Origin: Actinostola sp. cb2023
Lineage: Eukaryota; Cnidaria; Anthozoa; Actiniaria; Actinostolidae
Reading direction: 5' to 3'
Length of the DNA: 64,000 bases
NCBI GenBank assembly: GCA_033675265.1
Contig: JAUJYZ010000745.1
Span: 417,501 to 481,500, forward strand
How positions within the stretch are numbered: position 1 is the first letter of the stretch; the number at the start of each line of letters is the position of its first letter. The notes under the pieces were generated by a model. It was not told where the DNA came from. It saw nothing but the letters and a program-made list of their open reading frames with translations, and searched no databases. The position numbers and the translations under genes are program-made. Positions 25,238 through 36,600 of this stretch are shown here, in pieces.

Positions 25238-25923
25238 GTATAATGTATACACGTATCGTGTAAGAGTATTTGGAGGTTGATATCCTATCTAGTTAGGACT
25301 ATATTATGAAATTCCACATATAATAAGTTATGAAATTAAAATATATAGTATTGTATGAATTATTCTTTGGTATAGAAAAGTTATCTAGAGCATTAGCATT
25401 TACTGATAACAGTACAAGTAGAAGTACAAACGGATAGAACAGTATACTCTCTTCCGATCTGTGCATTTATTTTCTTTTTCCGTTTTCCAAAAACGTAACG
25501 CACAGAATATTGTTTGAATATTTTAGCAAAACAGATCGAGGTATCTGTTGGTTTCTTATTTTGAATAGTATAAGTTATCACAGTGGAAAATGCCATGGTA
25601 TCACTTTCATTACAACAAGAGTAGTGTCCTTCACGGAGGGGATTGGGAAGGAACGACACTAAAATGTCCTGCAAAGGATCCATGCTTTCGATCTTGTTGA
25701 GTAAATTTGAGTGCTTTTAGCGACAACCTTTATTTAAATAGCTGTACTGTCAACGCTCGACTTCTGGACTGATATTGATGACCGAGAGCAACAAAAATAA
25801 GTTTGAGCTATCTGTGGTTTTATTCATTAGGCCTTTTGGTCCTCCTATGTTCTTTAAAAACGAAATAAAATAAAAAGTAATTATTTTCTTGTGCCAATTT
25901 GCAACGTTTAAAATGGTAACCAT

Positions 25924-27963
25924 CTAGTCTTCTGGTCTTACATCGGTGACTGCTGTCCCAGCGGTCTTTCTGTCTGACGCATGCGTGTCGTCTTTCAGTC
26001 CTTGCTCGACACCCCAACAGTTCTTCACAAAAACAGTCTTGCACGTGCTGTAGATCTCCTTCAACGTTTCCTGGTATTCCACGTGTTTGAAGGTGAATAT
26101 AAATGGGTTACTCGCACTGTGAAGGTATATAGCCCACGACAACTGACTTAGAAAGTCTATCGACACGCTCGGCTGTATCACCACAAACACTAAGTATACA
26201 AAAAATGGAGTTCTACAAAGCAAGAGTGTGAGAAATATCAATAAGACAGTTATGCGGAGTTTAGTTCCGGCGGAAATGACCGCGCCCTCTTTTGGCACCG
26301 TTGAAAACGCCGCTGTCTTTGTCATCCGGGAACTATGCTTTCGAAGAGCAGCGAAGATGCATGTATAGGAGAAAATCATGACGAATAGCGGGAAGGCGTA
26401 GCCAGCGATCATCAGCGTAATGTCATATGATATCTGCGCCTTGTGGTTCGAATGGAAGTAGTCACAGTTAAAAATGTTAGACGTGAACTCGTAACGACCC
26501 CAGTGCACTATGGGACCGATCGCTAAGAAACCGGAAACGATCCACACGCCAAGAAGCATCAGGAGGCACCGGAAGTTCGTGATCATTCTCTCAAAGGGCA
26601 TCACTATGGAAACATATTGGAAGACGCTGAATGCGCACATGGTTAGAATGCTGGCGAGAGAGAAGAGAGTGTTGATGAAGCCGTTGAAGTAGCAAAAAGC
26701 TTCTCCGATGTGCTGAAAGAAAATGTGAGAGAAAGTATGAAAATAGAAGATCTTCGTTATAATGTCATCCCCCCCCCCCCCCCCTCTATTGGCTATTTTA
26801 GAACACGATTTCTCGAAATTGCATGACCAATCACTGTGCACTTTATTTGCTGCAACTCGTTTTATTTGCCGCAACTCGTTAATTTGCAACAACAGTGATT
26901 GGTCAATTTCGTGTTCTAAAAATAGCCAAACTTGTTCAAACGCCGTGACAGATTTTAATGCTACATGCATGGAGCTCCTACTTCTGGGCTCCTGACATGC
27001 ACCTTGCCTGACCATGGATCAGGGTATCACGGGTTAGACTGACGGTCGACAGCATCGTGAATAACGTACTGGCATTCGTGCTATCGGATGGTATTGACAA
27101 CACAGAACATCCGGAACTTTTTCAGTCATGTGAAATTCGCCATATGCGTTCCAAGCAGGATCAGGAACTTGGGTTCACTTGTGACCGCAAAGCAACTATG
27201 AATTGTTTGAAGGGAGAGAGCTAATTATAGTCACCATTTCCCAAACAAACTATATATAAAAGAAGAACGATGCCTCGCTATACTCACTCATTGCGTTCCT
27301 ATAGATTGTCCCTTCAGGGGGCACTGAGTTATCAGTACAATTAGTTTAATTGTAACTCAGTGTGTCCTCTGTAAATAAAGTTGATTGATTCATTCATTCA
27401 TTCATTCATTCATCCATCCATTCATTCATTCATTCATCCATTCATTCAAACAATCCACAGATGCTTTGCGATCACAATCCAAACCAATTCCCACTCGTTT
27501 AGAACATGGCGAATACAGAAGGGAATTAATGAGAAGATCATTTGTATAAAAGGGACGTTAACTGCAGGAAACACTTCGATCTGCATTTAATTGCTGCACT
27601 ATGAATTTAGCTACAACAATTCAAGTGACTCTCCATTTGGAAACTTGACAATTTGAAAATCCCTCAGTTTAATTTGCTCGTATCCGCAATTTCGTGCGTT
27701 TTAGTAAAAAAAATGATATTTTTTCAAACCTTTATATGACTCACCTGTTTATGAAATAGTACCGTTGCTACCGCAAATGGCATGCACGAAGCAGACATGC
27801 CAATATCAGCAATGGCAAGATTTACAAGGAACAGGCCAAGCTGTGTCCTGAGAGACTTGTTCCACGATACGGCCAGACAAACAGCAAAGTTGCCAAAAAT
27901 ACCAATGAGTGTAGTAATCCCTAATAGAAGTCCAATAACCAAGATAACGATGGAAAAAGGCAT
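25924..27963 (-). CDS. two-exon opsin-like class A GPCR without retinal lysine
   Basis: Exon 1 is 27963-27745 (73 codons, donor CAG-GTGAGT); exon 2 is 26712-25924 (acceptor TTTCAG, phase 0). The product is 335 aa. An in-frame TAG precedes the first ATG, so the very short N-terminus is genuine. Seven hydrophobic helices are visible. Family marks are GN at 24-25, NLAIAD with D53, the C80-C156 disulphide pair, WGRY at 144-147 (the opsin-like second extracellular loop), and FxxP with FPLF near 180. Deviations: DRY is FQY (104-106), CWxP is CRTP (239-242), NPxxY is NPFIF (275-279), and Tyr269 occupies the opsin Schiff-base lysine position. It is therefore an opsin-related orphan receptor that cannot bind retinal covalently in the usual way. 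The 1-kb intron contains a poly-C tract and a MITE. Confidence 0.85.
26766..26784. repeat. poly-C tract in the GPCR intron
   Basis: An uninterrupted run of about 15-19 C directly abuts the MITE at 26787. Length may be unreliable in assembly. Confidence 0.9.
26787..26930. mobile_element. MITE in the GPCR intron
   Basis: TATTGGCTATTTTAGAACAC and its inverse GTGTTCTAAAAATAGCCAAA form the ends, with inner TGACCAATCACTGTG and CAGTGATTGGTCA also inverted. Confidence 0.75.
27000..27740. other. remainder of the GPCR intron, with CATT/CATC microsatellite
   Basis: An ATTC/ATCC tetranucleotide run lies at 27388-27447, preceded by AATAAAGTTGATTG. No exon seen. Confidence 0.5.
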
Positions 27964-28069
27964 CGGTTTGGTGTGATGAAGACTGTTCTGGCCTTTTGTG
28001 GAATGGAAAGATTCGAAGTAATGACTGAATAATCTTGCCTATGTTGATTTGGTTCCCAATTTTCAATAA

Positions 28070-29620
28070 AAGGCAAACTAATATATCTTTTCAGGTTTAT
28101 CAATCAAACGTTGTGCCACCGTCGACTCTGTAAGTGTTTGTCTACAACAATAACACTAATTCTAGTTGTCATGTCCGTTGGTCAGGAACTATCGATGGTT
28201 GCCGTGTCTAGCGGAGAGCTTAATTCCAATTTTTGTCCCATTGTAGAGTTCGTTAAACCTCTCTTCTTTTCATTTCCTGATGAAGGCTGAATTGAAAATT
28301 ATATTTAGCAAATCTTTCTTTGTAAGGCTGTTGTATCTTCCCTATTGTGTTCTGTCAGCTAACACGTACGATATCTCGTCGAGACAACCACGGTGAGGAC
28401 TCGCCCGACAATCGTTTTTCCCTGTCGGTGAAAGATGATTTCCCACACGATCTTATTCACTGATCTGCCTGTGTTGTCTTTATTACCGTCGGCAGCATTT
28501 TAGCTTGGAGTGTTCAACGGCGATATATCGATGGAAACCCTCAGTTTTTAACCTTGAATAAGATAGTTTTTGTCAACCAGTCTTTGTTTCTTTTCCAGCA
28601 AAAATGCCACTTTTGTTGTCGTACGAAACTATCGATCCTTATAACTACTCGATAACTGGTACTGAAGCGAGCCAACTGTTCGTTTCCTTGCTCAACTAAT
28701 TAAATTCCTCTCAGGGTAACTTGTATCGCTGTCAATAGAAGTCCGACCAAGTTCACTCAGCAAAACGTCCAGTGTAGCAGTCTTCAAATTCTGTTTTTTG
28801 TTTATATGGTCAACAGCGATGACAGGTTTTCAGTACTAGATCACAACGTTCAGTTAAAGCTAAGCTTTTCAGTGAGTTGGTGGCACCAGTCGTCCACCTG
28901 TCAGAAATTGATAATGACAATCACACTGTACGTCCAAATCGAAACAAACATATTCTGGTACAAGAAATACACATTTATAAACTCGGATTTCCCGAAAATT
29001 TAGAGTAGCTCGATTGTTTTGCCTAGAAGCGAACTAATATATAGTGAATTTTTGATCTTTGGAGAAGCACATTTGAAGCTGATATAGTCGCAGAGACAAT
29101 CGAGTAAATATTAGATTTTAAACACTCTTCAATATATAATTAATCTCTCTCTTTATGGCGCATTGGTAGTTAAGTTAGTCTCGTAATTCATTGATCAGAT
29201 GGTTGCTAAGCAACTCGAGTGCCTTTTGAGGAATTCTGGATTTCATGACCCTCAAATCGGAAGAATATTTTCTTTTGATAGCGAAACCAAAAGAAACCTT
29301 TTGTTTGTACATGCAATTAGATTTATTGAAATATCGACATGTCGTAATGACGAAATTAGCGAAAACGATGTCAACAATTTTTCATCATTTCAGTTGCCGT
29401 GGCTGATTTTACAACTCAAAGAATGAGTTTATATTCCCGGCTAGACCGCTTTATTTTACGTTGTCATCTACTATTCACTGATACTGATAAGGAACGCAGC
29501 ATACGACTGGAAGTCCCTTTACAGTTAAAAAATACATCCATATTTTAATTGAATTTGTAAATTATACAGATTATCGCCGCTTAACAAGTTGTAAATTGTA
29601 AAAAAGTGATTATTAAATAA
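28070..29620. other. intergenic region upstream of the GPCR gene
   Basis: Should contain the promoter of the minus-strand GPCR gene. No core promoter motif could be assigned. Plus ORFs of 65-75 codons at 28806 and 29199 have no recognised motif. Confidence 0.35.
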
Positions 29621-29629
29621 ATAAAGCTA

Positions 29630-30040
29630 TTACAGTGTGGACACTCGAACCGTGAACACTTCAAGTTTTTTTCGAACTTTTTTTTCCGAACTTTCTATTG
29701 CCTCATCGCATCTCAAATGGAGCATTGAGTTTAAATACACTTAGCTAGTGATCAAAATAAATCATTTTTCTGATCAATTTGCTCAATCGATAATTTATAT
29801 ACACCTGTTTTCAAAAACGTTGCCATTTACAAAATACCAAATAGTAAAAATAGTAGAATGGAATTAATTAGAGAAACAATGAGCCAGAGTTCTGCATGAC
29901 TGAATTTCTTTTGTTTCTCTAATTAATTCCTTTCTCTTATTTCGGCTATTTTGTATTTTGTAAATGGCAACGTTTTTGAAAACAGGTGTATGTCTGTTAG
30001 AAAAACCTAAGTGTTCACGGTTCGAGTGTCCATACTGTAA
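29630..30040. mobile_element. fold-back MITE, TTACAGTGTGGACACTCGAA ends
   Basis: Outer arms TTACAGTGTGGACACTCGAA..CGTGAACACTT are inverted at 30008-30040. Inner arms ACACCTGTTTTCAAAAACGT..TTTACAAAATACCAAATAG (about 29799-29845) are inverted at about 29945-29990. There is no coding content. Confidence 0.85.
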
Positions 30041-30275
30041 AAATCTTACAATTTCTGCATAAGCTTGCATACATGGTCTATAAATCTGAACGACTTAGCA
30101 CTGCTGGGTTTGAACAATCCTCGACCAACAAAACTCTTCTTTTTAATTTCTCGTACGCACTCTAAAGTTTCTCGCCGCTGGCCAGGTGGAACGACAATAT
30201 TAAAACATTGGCGCAAGGCATCATGGGTTCAGACACAAGGTCTTTACGCTGTTGCCCGTAACAACGATCCGTCAT

Positions 30276-30475
30276 AGAGTCGTTCTCGTATGAGTGGGAA
30301 ACCTACGGTACGGTACGGTGACACTCAAATGGCTTCCTTTCTGAACCAATCAAAAAGCGTGCAGATGCATCTCATCCAATCAAACTCTTTCAATGGGCGA
30401 AGAGCCACCTCGTGGAAATACCATTGAATAAACCATTATTATTATTATTAATACGGCACGGAACCGTTTGAACTT
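30276..30475. mobile_element. partial copy of the TAGAGTCGTTTTCG MITE family
   Basis: TAGAGTCGTTCTCGTATGAG and TGGGAAACCTACGGTACGG match the end of the 2864-3033 element. The opposite terminus is degraded; ACGGCACGGAACCG at about 30453 may be its remnant. Confidence 0.6.
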
Positions 30476-30690
30476 AGTTACGCTTCTACTAAAGCAATGA
30501 GGAGCCTGACCTCTTGATGCGGTAGTAAATAGTACACGTGAGAGGCTGAGTACCAGGATTTGCATTGAAAAGCTATTATAGCAATTATTTCTGACAAATA
30601 CTCAATAATATTTAACAACTTTATTCAATTTCTTTCTAACTCTAGCGTTGTTTGTACATTCAATATTTGAATTACAGCTCCAAATGAATG

Positions 30691-30799
30691 TAGCCTGCGT
30701 GGCGGCCCAAAGTGTAGGGGTCGGAGGGGGACTGTGATGGGGAGGAGGGGTTCCTCACTCTCCCTCCGACCCCTACCCTTTGGGCCGCCACGCAGGCTA
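30691..30799. mobile_element. hairpin with TAGCCTGCG ends
   Basis: TAGCCTGCGTGGCGGCCCAA and on through GTAGGGGTCGGAGGG is mirrored inverted by CCCTCCGACCCCTAC..CGCAGGCTA. The loop is about 25 bases. The ends match those of the hairpins at 30853 and 59841. Confidence 0.85.
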
Positions 30800-30852
30800 A
30801 ATGTGACGTTTTTAAAACTCTAAATCCTGGTTCTAACTAGCGACGCAATCAT

Positions 30853-30936
30853 TAGCCTGATTTTCAGAAAGTCAGCGGTCCTCCGCTTCACTCCACTCCG
30901 AGAAGGACCGCCGACCGTCGGCTGAAAATCAGGCTA
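30853..30936. mobile_element. hairpin with TAGCCTGATTTTCAG ends and 8-bp target duplication
   Basis: TAGCCTGATTTTCAG and CTGAAAATCAGGCTA are exact inverse ends; inner GCGGTCCT/AGGACCGC are also inverted. The flanks GCAATCAT and, after one extra base, GAAATCAT resemble an 8-bp target-site duplication with one substitution. Confidence 0.75.
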
Positions 30937-31068
30937 CGAAATCATAAGTCGCAATTTCAACGTGAAAACGGGCCCGACGAAAGGCTAACCGCCCCACATG
31001 GATAAATTGTTTGTCATTCCTTGTGCTTTTAGCTTCTATTCGGGTACGTTTTCACATGACACAATATA

Positions 31069-31224
31069 TAGGGCCATTTATACGAGCGAAAATAATAAAT
31101 AATACAAAAACTTCGTTCGCGTCTTATATAAGCCGCATCTAGCGTAAGCCACGGAGACTCGCTCGTATAAATGGGTTAGTTCGCGTCTTGTGTAAGCTTA
31201 TTTGGTCTCGTATAAATGGCCCTA
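31069..31224. mobile_element. MITE with TAGGGCCATTTATACGAG ends
   Basis: TAGGGCCATTTATACGAG is exactly inverted at CTCGTATAAATGGCCCTA; the interior repeats TTCGCGTCTTRTRTAAGC. The TA at each edge fits a TA target duplication. Confidence 0.8.
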
Positions 31225-31335
31225 TTGCTTGCATCGCTATAGCTAGTGAACATGTTAAATAACTACACATTTATATTACAGTGTTGTTTTTGTCTTACTT
31301 GCGCGTGAATTCTATCAGTAGAGCTCAGAGGTATA

Positions 31336-31499
31336 CAGTGGCACCTCTATTAAGCGGGCACCCACGGGGAATTGGCAAGTGGCCACTAAATAGAGACTAG
31401 CCGCTTAATCGAGGTGTAAAACAATGCGAAAATACTCTAGCTTTCGGACATCGACCATTGGCCGCTTTAATGGGTGACCGCTTAATAGAGGTTCAACTG
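31336..31499. mobile_element. MITE with CAGTGGCACCTCTATTAAGC ends
   Basis: CAGTGGCACCTCTATTAAGC and the inverse CGCTTAATAGAGGTTCAACTG form the termini, with inner GGCCACTAAATAGAG and GCCGCTTTAATGG motifs. TA precedes the left end. The end style is pogo/Tigger-like, as at 3709 and 34468. Confidence 0.75.
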
Positions 31500-31926
31500 A
31501 CGAAACGACCATTACTGTGCGTTTCAGTCCATCCCAAGTTACTTGATATTGTACACATATCAGAGTACAAATCGAAAACCAACAACCAAAATAATAATAA
31601 TGATATTTATAATAATATTCTAAATTTTTACTGCAAACCATGGGCCCGAGTAAATTTAAGGATCTATTTTTGACTGGAACACGAGTGCAATGAATCCTTA
31701 ATTTTACGAGGAACCATTTGAATTGATGGCCGATTGACGTCAATCTTCCATTAATGTTTTCCCATTGGGCAATAAATTACAATACTAACCCCTCAGCTTA
31801 TGAAAAATTAACCAGGACACTTCAGGAACGCCTCTTGTGCTCATGCTTACGACGCTAGTGAAAATAAAGCTCCAGTAACGATGTTTGTTCTTTCTTTTTA
31901 TGTTTTCTCTGTATTTCAATCGCGTT

Positions 31927-32010
31927 TCTAAGCTCGTAGGTCACCCGTGTGTGTTTGGGTGTGTACTGGACAATGAATGGTCTCGGTGCATAAACATATG
32001 GGTACGAAAT
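31927..32010 (-). CDS. TROAP: candidate alternative last exon of the TROAP-like gene
   Basis: The large exon ending at 32422 contains a good donor, GATTCACAG-GTAGGC, eight codons before its stop. A minus-strand acceptor CGTTTCAG at about 32018-32011 would join in phase 0 to HFVPICLCTE and a TAG near 31927. REGDSQ+HFVPI resembles the vertebrate tastin C-terminus (..F-I-P-V) as I recall it. The same bases have a longer open frame in another phase (51 codons), so the reading is uncertain. Confidence 0.35.
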
Positions 32011-32421
32011 GCTGAAACGAAACAATACAATCATATAACAGTCTAATCAGTCCACGTGGTAGAGGCTTGTTTCCATAACCCAAACCGCCCTTGGTCGACC
32101 AAACAATAGAACGAATCTATTGTTTTACTGCATCGTTCTATTGTTTTATATTAATGAGGTCCTTTTGAGGTATTCCATTTAGGGACCAGGGAACACTGGC
32201 ATGGAGAGAGTAGAGTGTCAATCCCATGACGCCTTGCGCGCACCAAAAAAATTCTTGGGCTACGAAAATCGAAATCGACCTCGTCGGTGAAGTAGCAGAG
32301 AAACAACACTTTTCCAAATGTTCAAAATTTCGATTCGGTTAAACAGCTGTAAAGCGCATCTGAACAACTAGTTGCTAATTTGTGCTATATTAAATCCTTA
32401 TTTATTGTTATTATTATTCGT

Positions 32422-33675
32422 TTAAAGTTTGTCCCACCCACAGCCTACCTGTGAATCGCCCTCGCGAAATAACTTTGTCAGTGGATTGGTGACGTCTCTG
32501 TAGCATTGTCTGTTAATCCTCGCACCTAAACTTGAATACAGTGTGATTTCTGCATCCAGCAAAGCTTGCTCTGTTAACGTCGTTGCAGTTCGTGCAGGCA
32601 GGGAAACCTTGACAGGAGCTGCCTCTTGAGTTGAAACTTTAGCGGCTCCAAAGTGTGGGTCAAAACGATGGACACGTTTTATATTCGAGCGTTCGAGCGA
32701 GGATCTAAGCGACAGACTTTCGCCAACAAAGTTTTCAGTTTTGCTCGAACAGTCAGCGGATGTTTGAGACGTGTTTCTTTGTAAAGAGGAATTCAAATCT
32801 GTAACTGTAATATTTCCTCGTTTGTTGATTAACGCACCATAACTCAAGACACTCTGCCGATTAGCAGGTTGTACTGGACGGAATGCTTGTAAAGTCTGAG
32901 CATGCGCAAGTGTAGCAGACTGCTGTGCAGCCGATACTGTCATTCCTTGCTCTACTGACTGCAAAGTCATTCTTTGATTTAGTAGAGGGCCATTATTTTC
33001 ATTGATTTTGGGATTTAATTGACTTGTTGCATATTTTGTTGCGTTGCCACGGTAACCCATGACGGGATCCCAGACGGTTTGGTTACTATTGGTAACCAAG
33101 GTTCCATTTGACAAACTGCTGACACCAGAAGAATTACAAAGGACTGGAGGAGCCGCAAATGATGCTACGTGAATACTTGGTGTAGAACTGTAAACAGCAT
33201 CCCCCAAGGGTAAAGCCTTGTGAAAAGATGGCGGTTGAGGCCTTTTCTTGATTGAACTCAGTAATCCAAAGGCAACATCTCCGTTAACCATCGTTGCAGT
33301 CCTCATAGGGGCGATATACCGAGTGGATGTAATCTGTCCCCGAGGCTCTGAGACATGGACTTGAGGTGGTTTCCAAACGAAAGGACTTTCTGTGGGTGTC
33401 TTTTGACGTAACGTGACGCGCATGTGGTTTTGTGGGGTAGCCGCTATCCATTGAGATATTGCATCGGTTCTAGGAGTTGTCGATGGTGTCTGGGGTACAC
33501 CTGGAGTACAGAGCAACTCTGGGGGACTTGTTAGGGGAACACACCCACTGATGTCGATACAAGGCGCTGCCATCGTCTTCTTGAACCTTTCACTTGGTTT
33601 TGGTGTGTGATTTTCTGCGATTTCAAAAAGTTCCAAGTCCTCCAAGACTTGTCTCTCTAGTTCTTCTAGCTCCAA
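32422..33675 (-). CDS. TROAP: terminal large exon of the TROAP-like gene
   Basis: 418 codons including the stop, after acceptor CTTGTCAG. It begins LELEELERQVLEDLELFE, a helical segment, continues through a Ser/Thr/Pro/Gln-rich low-complexity region with TP sites (TPGVPQTPSTTP), and ends in a conserved-looking LLDAEITLYSSLGARI..TNPLTKLF region. TP and SP sites suggest CDK phosphorylation. An open frame extends upstream of the acceptor but is intronic by splice context. Confidence 0.75.
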   Translation of the reverse strand: MELEELERQVLEDLELFEIAENHTPKPSERFKKTMAAPCIDISGCVPLTSPPELLCTPGVPQTPSTTPRTDAISQWIAATPQNHMRVTLRQKTPTESPFVWKPPQVHVSEPRGQITSTRYIAPMRTATMVNGDVAFGLLSSIKKRPQPPSFHKALPLGDAVYSSTPSIHVASFAAPPVLCNSSGVSSLSNGTLVTNSNQTVWDPVMGYRGNATKYATSQLNPKINENNGPLLNQRMTLQSVEQGMTVSAAQQSATLAHAQTLQAFRPVQPANRQSVLSYGALINKRGNITVTDLNSSLQRNTSQTSADCSSKTENFVGESLSLRSSLERSNIKRVHRFDPHFGAAKVSTQEAAPVKVSLPARTATTLTEQALLDAEITLYSSLGARINRQCYRDVTNPLTKLFREGDSQVGCGWDKL

Positions 33676-36600
33676 CTGACAAGAAAAAGGAACACATTGG
33701 TTATCAAGAAACAATAGCTCCAGGCAGAGCAATGAAAGAGCTTGGTTACCTTGAGACCATTACAGCGCGTTTCACATAACTTTTGACAATCGGGTTCCGA
33801 AGTTTGTTCGGAAGTTCCGAAGTTCAATCCCGGCGTACTTCGGAAGTTCACAACGAACTTCGAACTTACTTCCCGCGCAAATTCGCAACTTCGTTCGGAA
33901 TCAAGTTCAACGATGTTTAAAGAATGAGTTTCATCGCAAAACAAGAAAGTTCCTTGAGTTCTTGAGCAGGATCTTCCATGGCGGCTAGTAGTTGAACTGG
34001 ATTCCGAACGAAGTTGCGCGGGAAGTAAGTTCGAAGTTCGCCAACCGAACGAAGTTCGTTGTGAACTTCCGAAGTATGGCTTGAACTTCCGAACAAACTT
34101 GGAAACCCGATTGTCAAAAGTCATGTGAAACGCGCTGTAATGCTAAACCGGCAGTCTATACTAATATTGCAGGGATCAGTTTTCTTTGCAATATATACGA
34201 CCGATGAACTGCCTCAGTGCTGCAATATTTCCTGGGAGAGCCGCATGGATGTCGCATAATACAGCAGTAATACAACAATAGAGTAATATTACTAGACCGC
34301 GAAACAGTCGCTACTTTTTCGCGTCTCTCGCATTCTCTCCTCGCTCCCATTGCGTCATTTCGTCTCGCCTCATTCTCTCGCGGCCCCAACAACCACTCGA
34401 TCGAACCGTCAACTCCTTTCGACGGAGTTTCGCAAAAAAAGTAGGGACTGTTTTGCAGTCTATACTACAGGAATCTCTATTAAAGCGGCCAAACTCTATT
34501 TAGCGGCCAGTGGTCAATGTCCGAAAGAGTGCTTTCGCAATGGAAAGTGCCCATGAAACGAAAATGTCGATCCTTGTTTTATTGTACATTATTGGTGTTT
34601 GGTCTTTCTCTGAACATTTGCTGTATTTAAACGTCGACTTTGAGTTTGCGAACTTTTCGCGGTTCGAAAACTGATTATAATTTTCATCCAAAATGTGCGA
34701 CAAGAGACTGGGCCCTTGACAATGGCTCAGTGACGTCAAGAGGTTTGCATGCCTTTGTTGTGTACAACTTTTGACGTCACATTTCTATAGTTTGACCGAG
34801 CGGGAATAGTCGCATTTTGAAACCGAAAATGCCCAACTTCGAGCGCGAAATAAAAAATGTTCCTGAAGCTCAATTCACTTTTTACTTAAGCAAATACTAA
34901 ACTACCGTCTACGGTATCGTAGTAGCAGATGAAAACGGGGTCTGTTTTTTCGTTTCATAGGCACTTTTTTACACCTCTATTTAGCGGCCACTTGCCAATT
35001 CCACGAGGGTGGCCACTGCATGAATAGAGGTTCCACTGTTCCATATTTTACTGCATTCGTATTTATTTTTATCATTACCTTTTCCTTCAAGGCTTCTGTT
35101 CTGTCTCATCTTCAGAAAATAGTTTCATTGCAAGTACAGGAGCAGAGTCAAGAGTTGGCGAATGTGCATTAGTAGTAGTATAAAATACACGTTCAGTGAC
35201 AGCGTTGGACGTGGGGACTGGAGACGAGGGTAGTATCCCAGAATTTTTAAGTATAGAAGAACCCTGTAAAACAAAAATAATCAACAGAATGAAACAACAT
35301 GTTGTCGCCCACCAAATATGGACTTTCGTCACCAAATAAGGAATTGACCCATCTTAAAATTCAGGTTAGCCTCACTTCCAAGATACAAAACAAAAAAGTT
35401 GAATAACAAAACAAGCTACTCATGAAAGCGAGGCTAAGCAGAATTTTATGTATTTTTAAGATCGGTCAATTGCCCTATATCATTATGACGTAACGGCTTA
35501 TTTATGAGGGGGACAGAATCGTGAAGAACAATAGAAATTTGAACTAAATCTGCTCTGCTGAGGTTTGCTTGATTTCAAATTGGCTAGTTTCCAGATATTA
35601 TGTTCATTGATACTTTTCCCACAATATTTATTTACTGTGTTTGGTGACTTTTATCGCTTTCAGATCGTTTGTAAAATACATTTATTTGGGAAATCCTTTG
35701 TGTTGTTGCTGTTTTGTCCCCCTCTAGCGACCATGATCCTTAGCGTTTAAACAATAGATTGTTTTGATGTGACGTCATAGTGGTATAGGGCAATTGCTAG
35801 ACTCATGGCAAAGATTATTTTCCAAAGGATTAAGACCCTGTGATTTGGTGTTCATATGTACCTGCTAGAACTACAGTATATAATACTGTATTGCGTTTTA
35901 GTCAAGGATGGTTTAAACCTTAGCATCCGATACAGACGTTTCAAGTGGTTCTCCCTCGTTCCGTCCCGGGCGATTTTATATTTTACGCCCACTTCAAGAT
36001 GGCGGATATTTTCGAGATGGCCTGGAATCTACTAATATGAGCAGCTCAACTTCCGGTGAATCGTCTTAAGTCGTATTTTCTTCGAGTTCACATAGAGTAT
36101 TCTTGGCAATTTCTTTGTTGGCTAAACTGCAATTGCAATAAATGTTGAAGGTTATACATATTTGGCGGAGAAATCGTCGCAAACAATCCGCAATTCAGTA
36201 TGTATTTATTGTCTGAAATAAAACGATCCATTTTGATAAAGTTGGAGCTTTTATTTTCAACTCTCAATTGCTACCGTATTCGTACACGAGTAGAATTTTA
36301 AATGCCAATGCGATGTCGTAAAAGCGGTAAGTATTGTAGGACAACTAAACATCAAGACAGCGGCATAAGATAAAACACGCTTTATCGTGGAAAAATTCGA
36401 CTCTTAAAGGGGGACTAGTACGTAAATCGTTCAAAATTTGATTTAGCTGAAACTTCACTGAAATAATCTCAAAGACTCATACAATCACTGGTTAATTTTT
36501 TTCTCAAAAATTCCAATGGGAAGTAATACGTTTTTATGAATCCTTAGAAGTGTCAGTGACGTCACTTACTCAACCCAAACTCAGCTCCATACATTTCTTT

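Noticed and set aside
25924..27963. Functional visual opsin
   Set aside because: The lysine needed for the retinal Schiff base is replaced by Tyr269 and several core motifs are altered.
31854..32010. 51-codon open frame reading SYPYVYAPRPFIVQYTP
   Set aside because: It is long and protein-like, but no donor in the preceding exon gives the required phase; kept only as context for the alternative last exon.
35087..35335. Small membrane protein (hydrophobic start of the 82-codon ORF)
   Set aside because: The hydrophobic part is intron sequence before a good acceptor (TTTTACAG); only the downstream part fits the TROAP-like exon chain.
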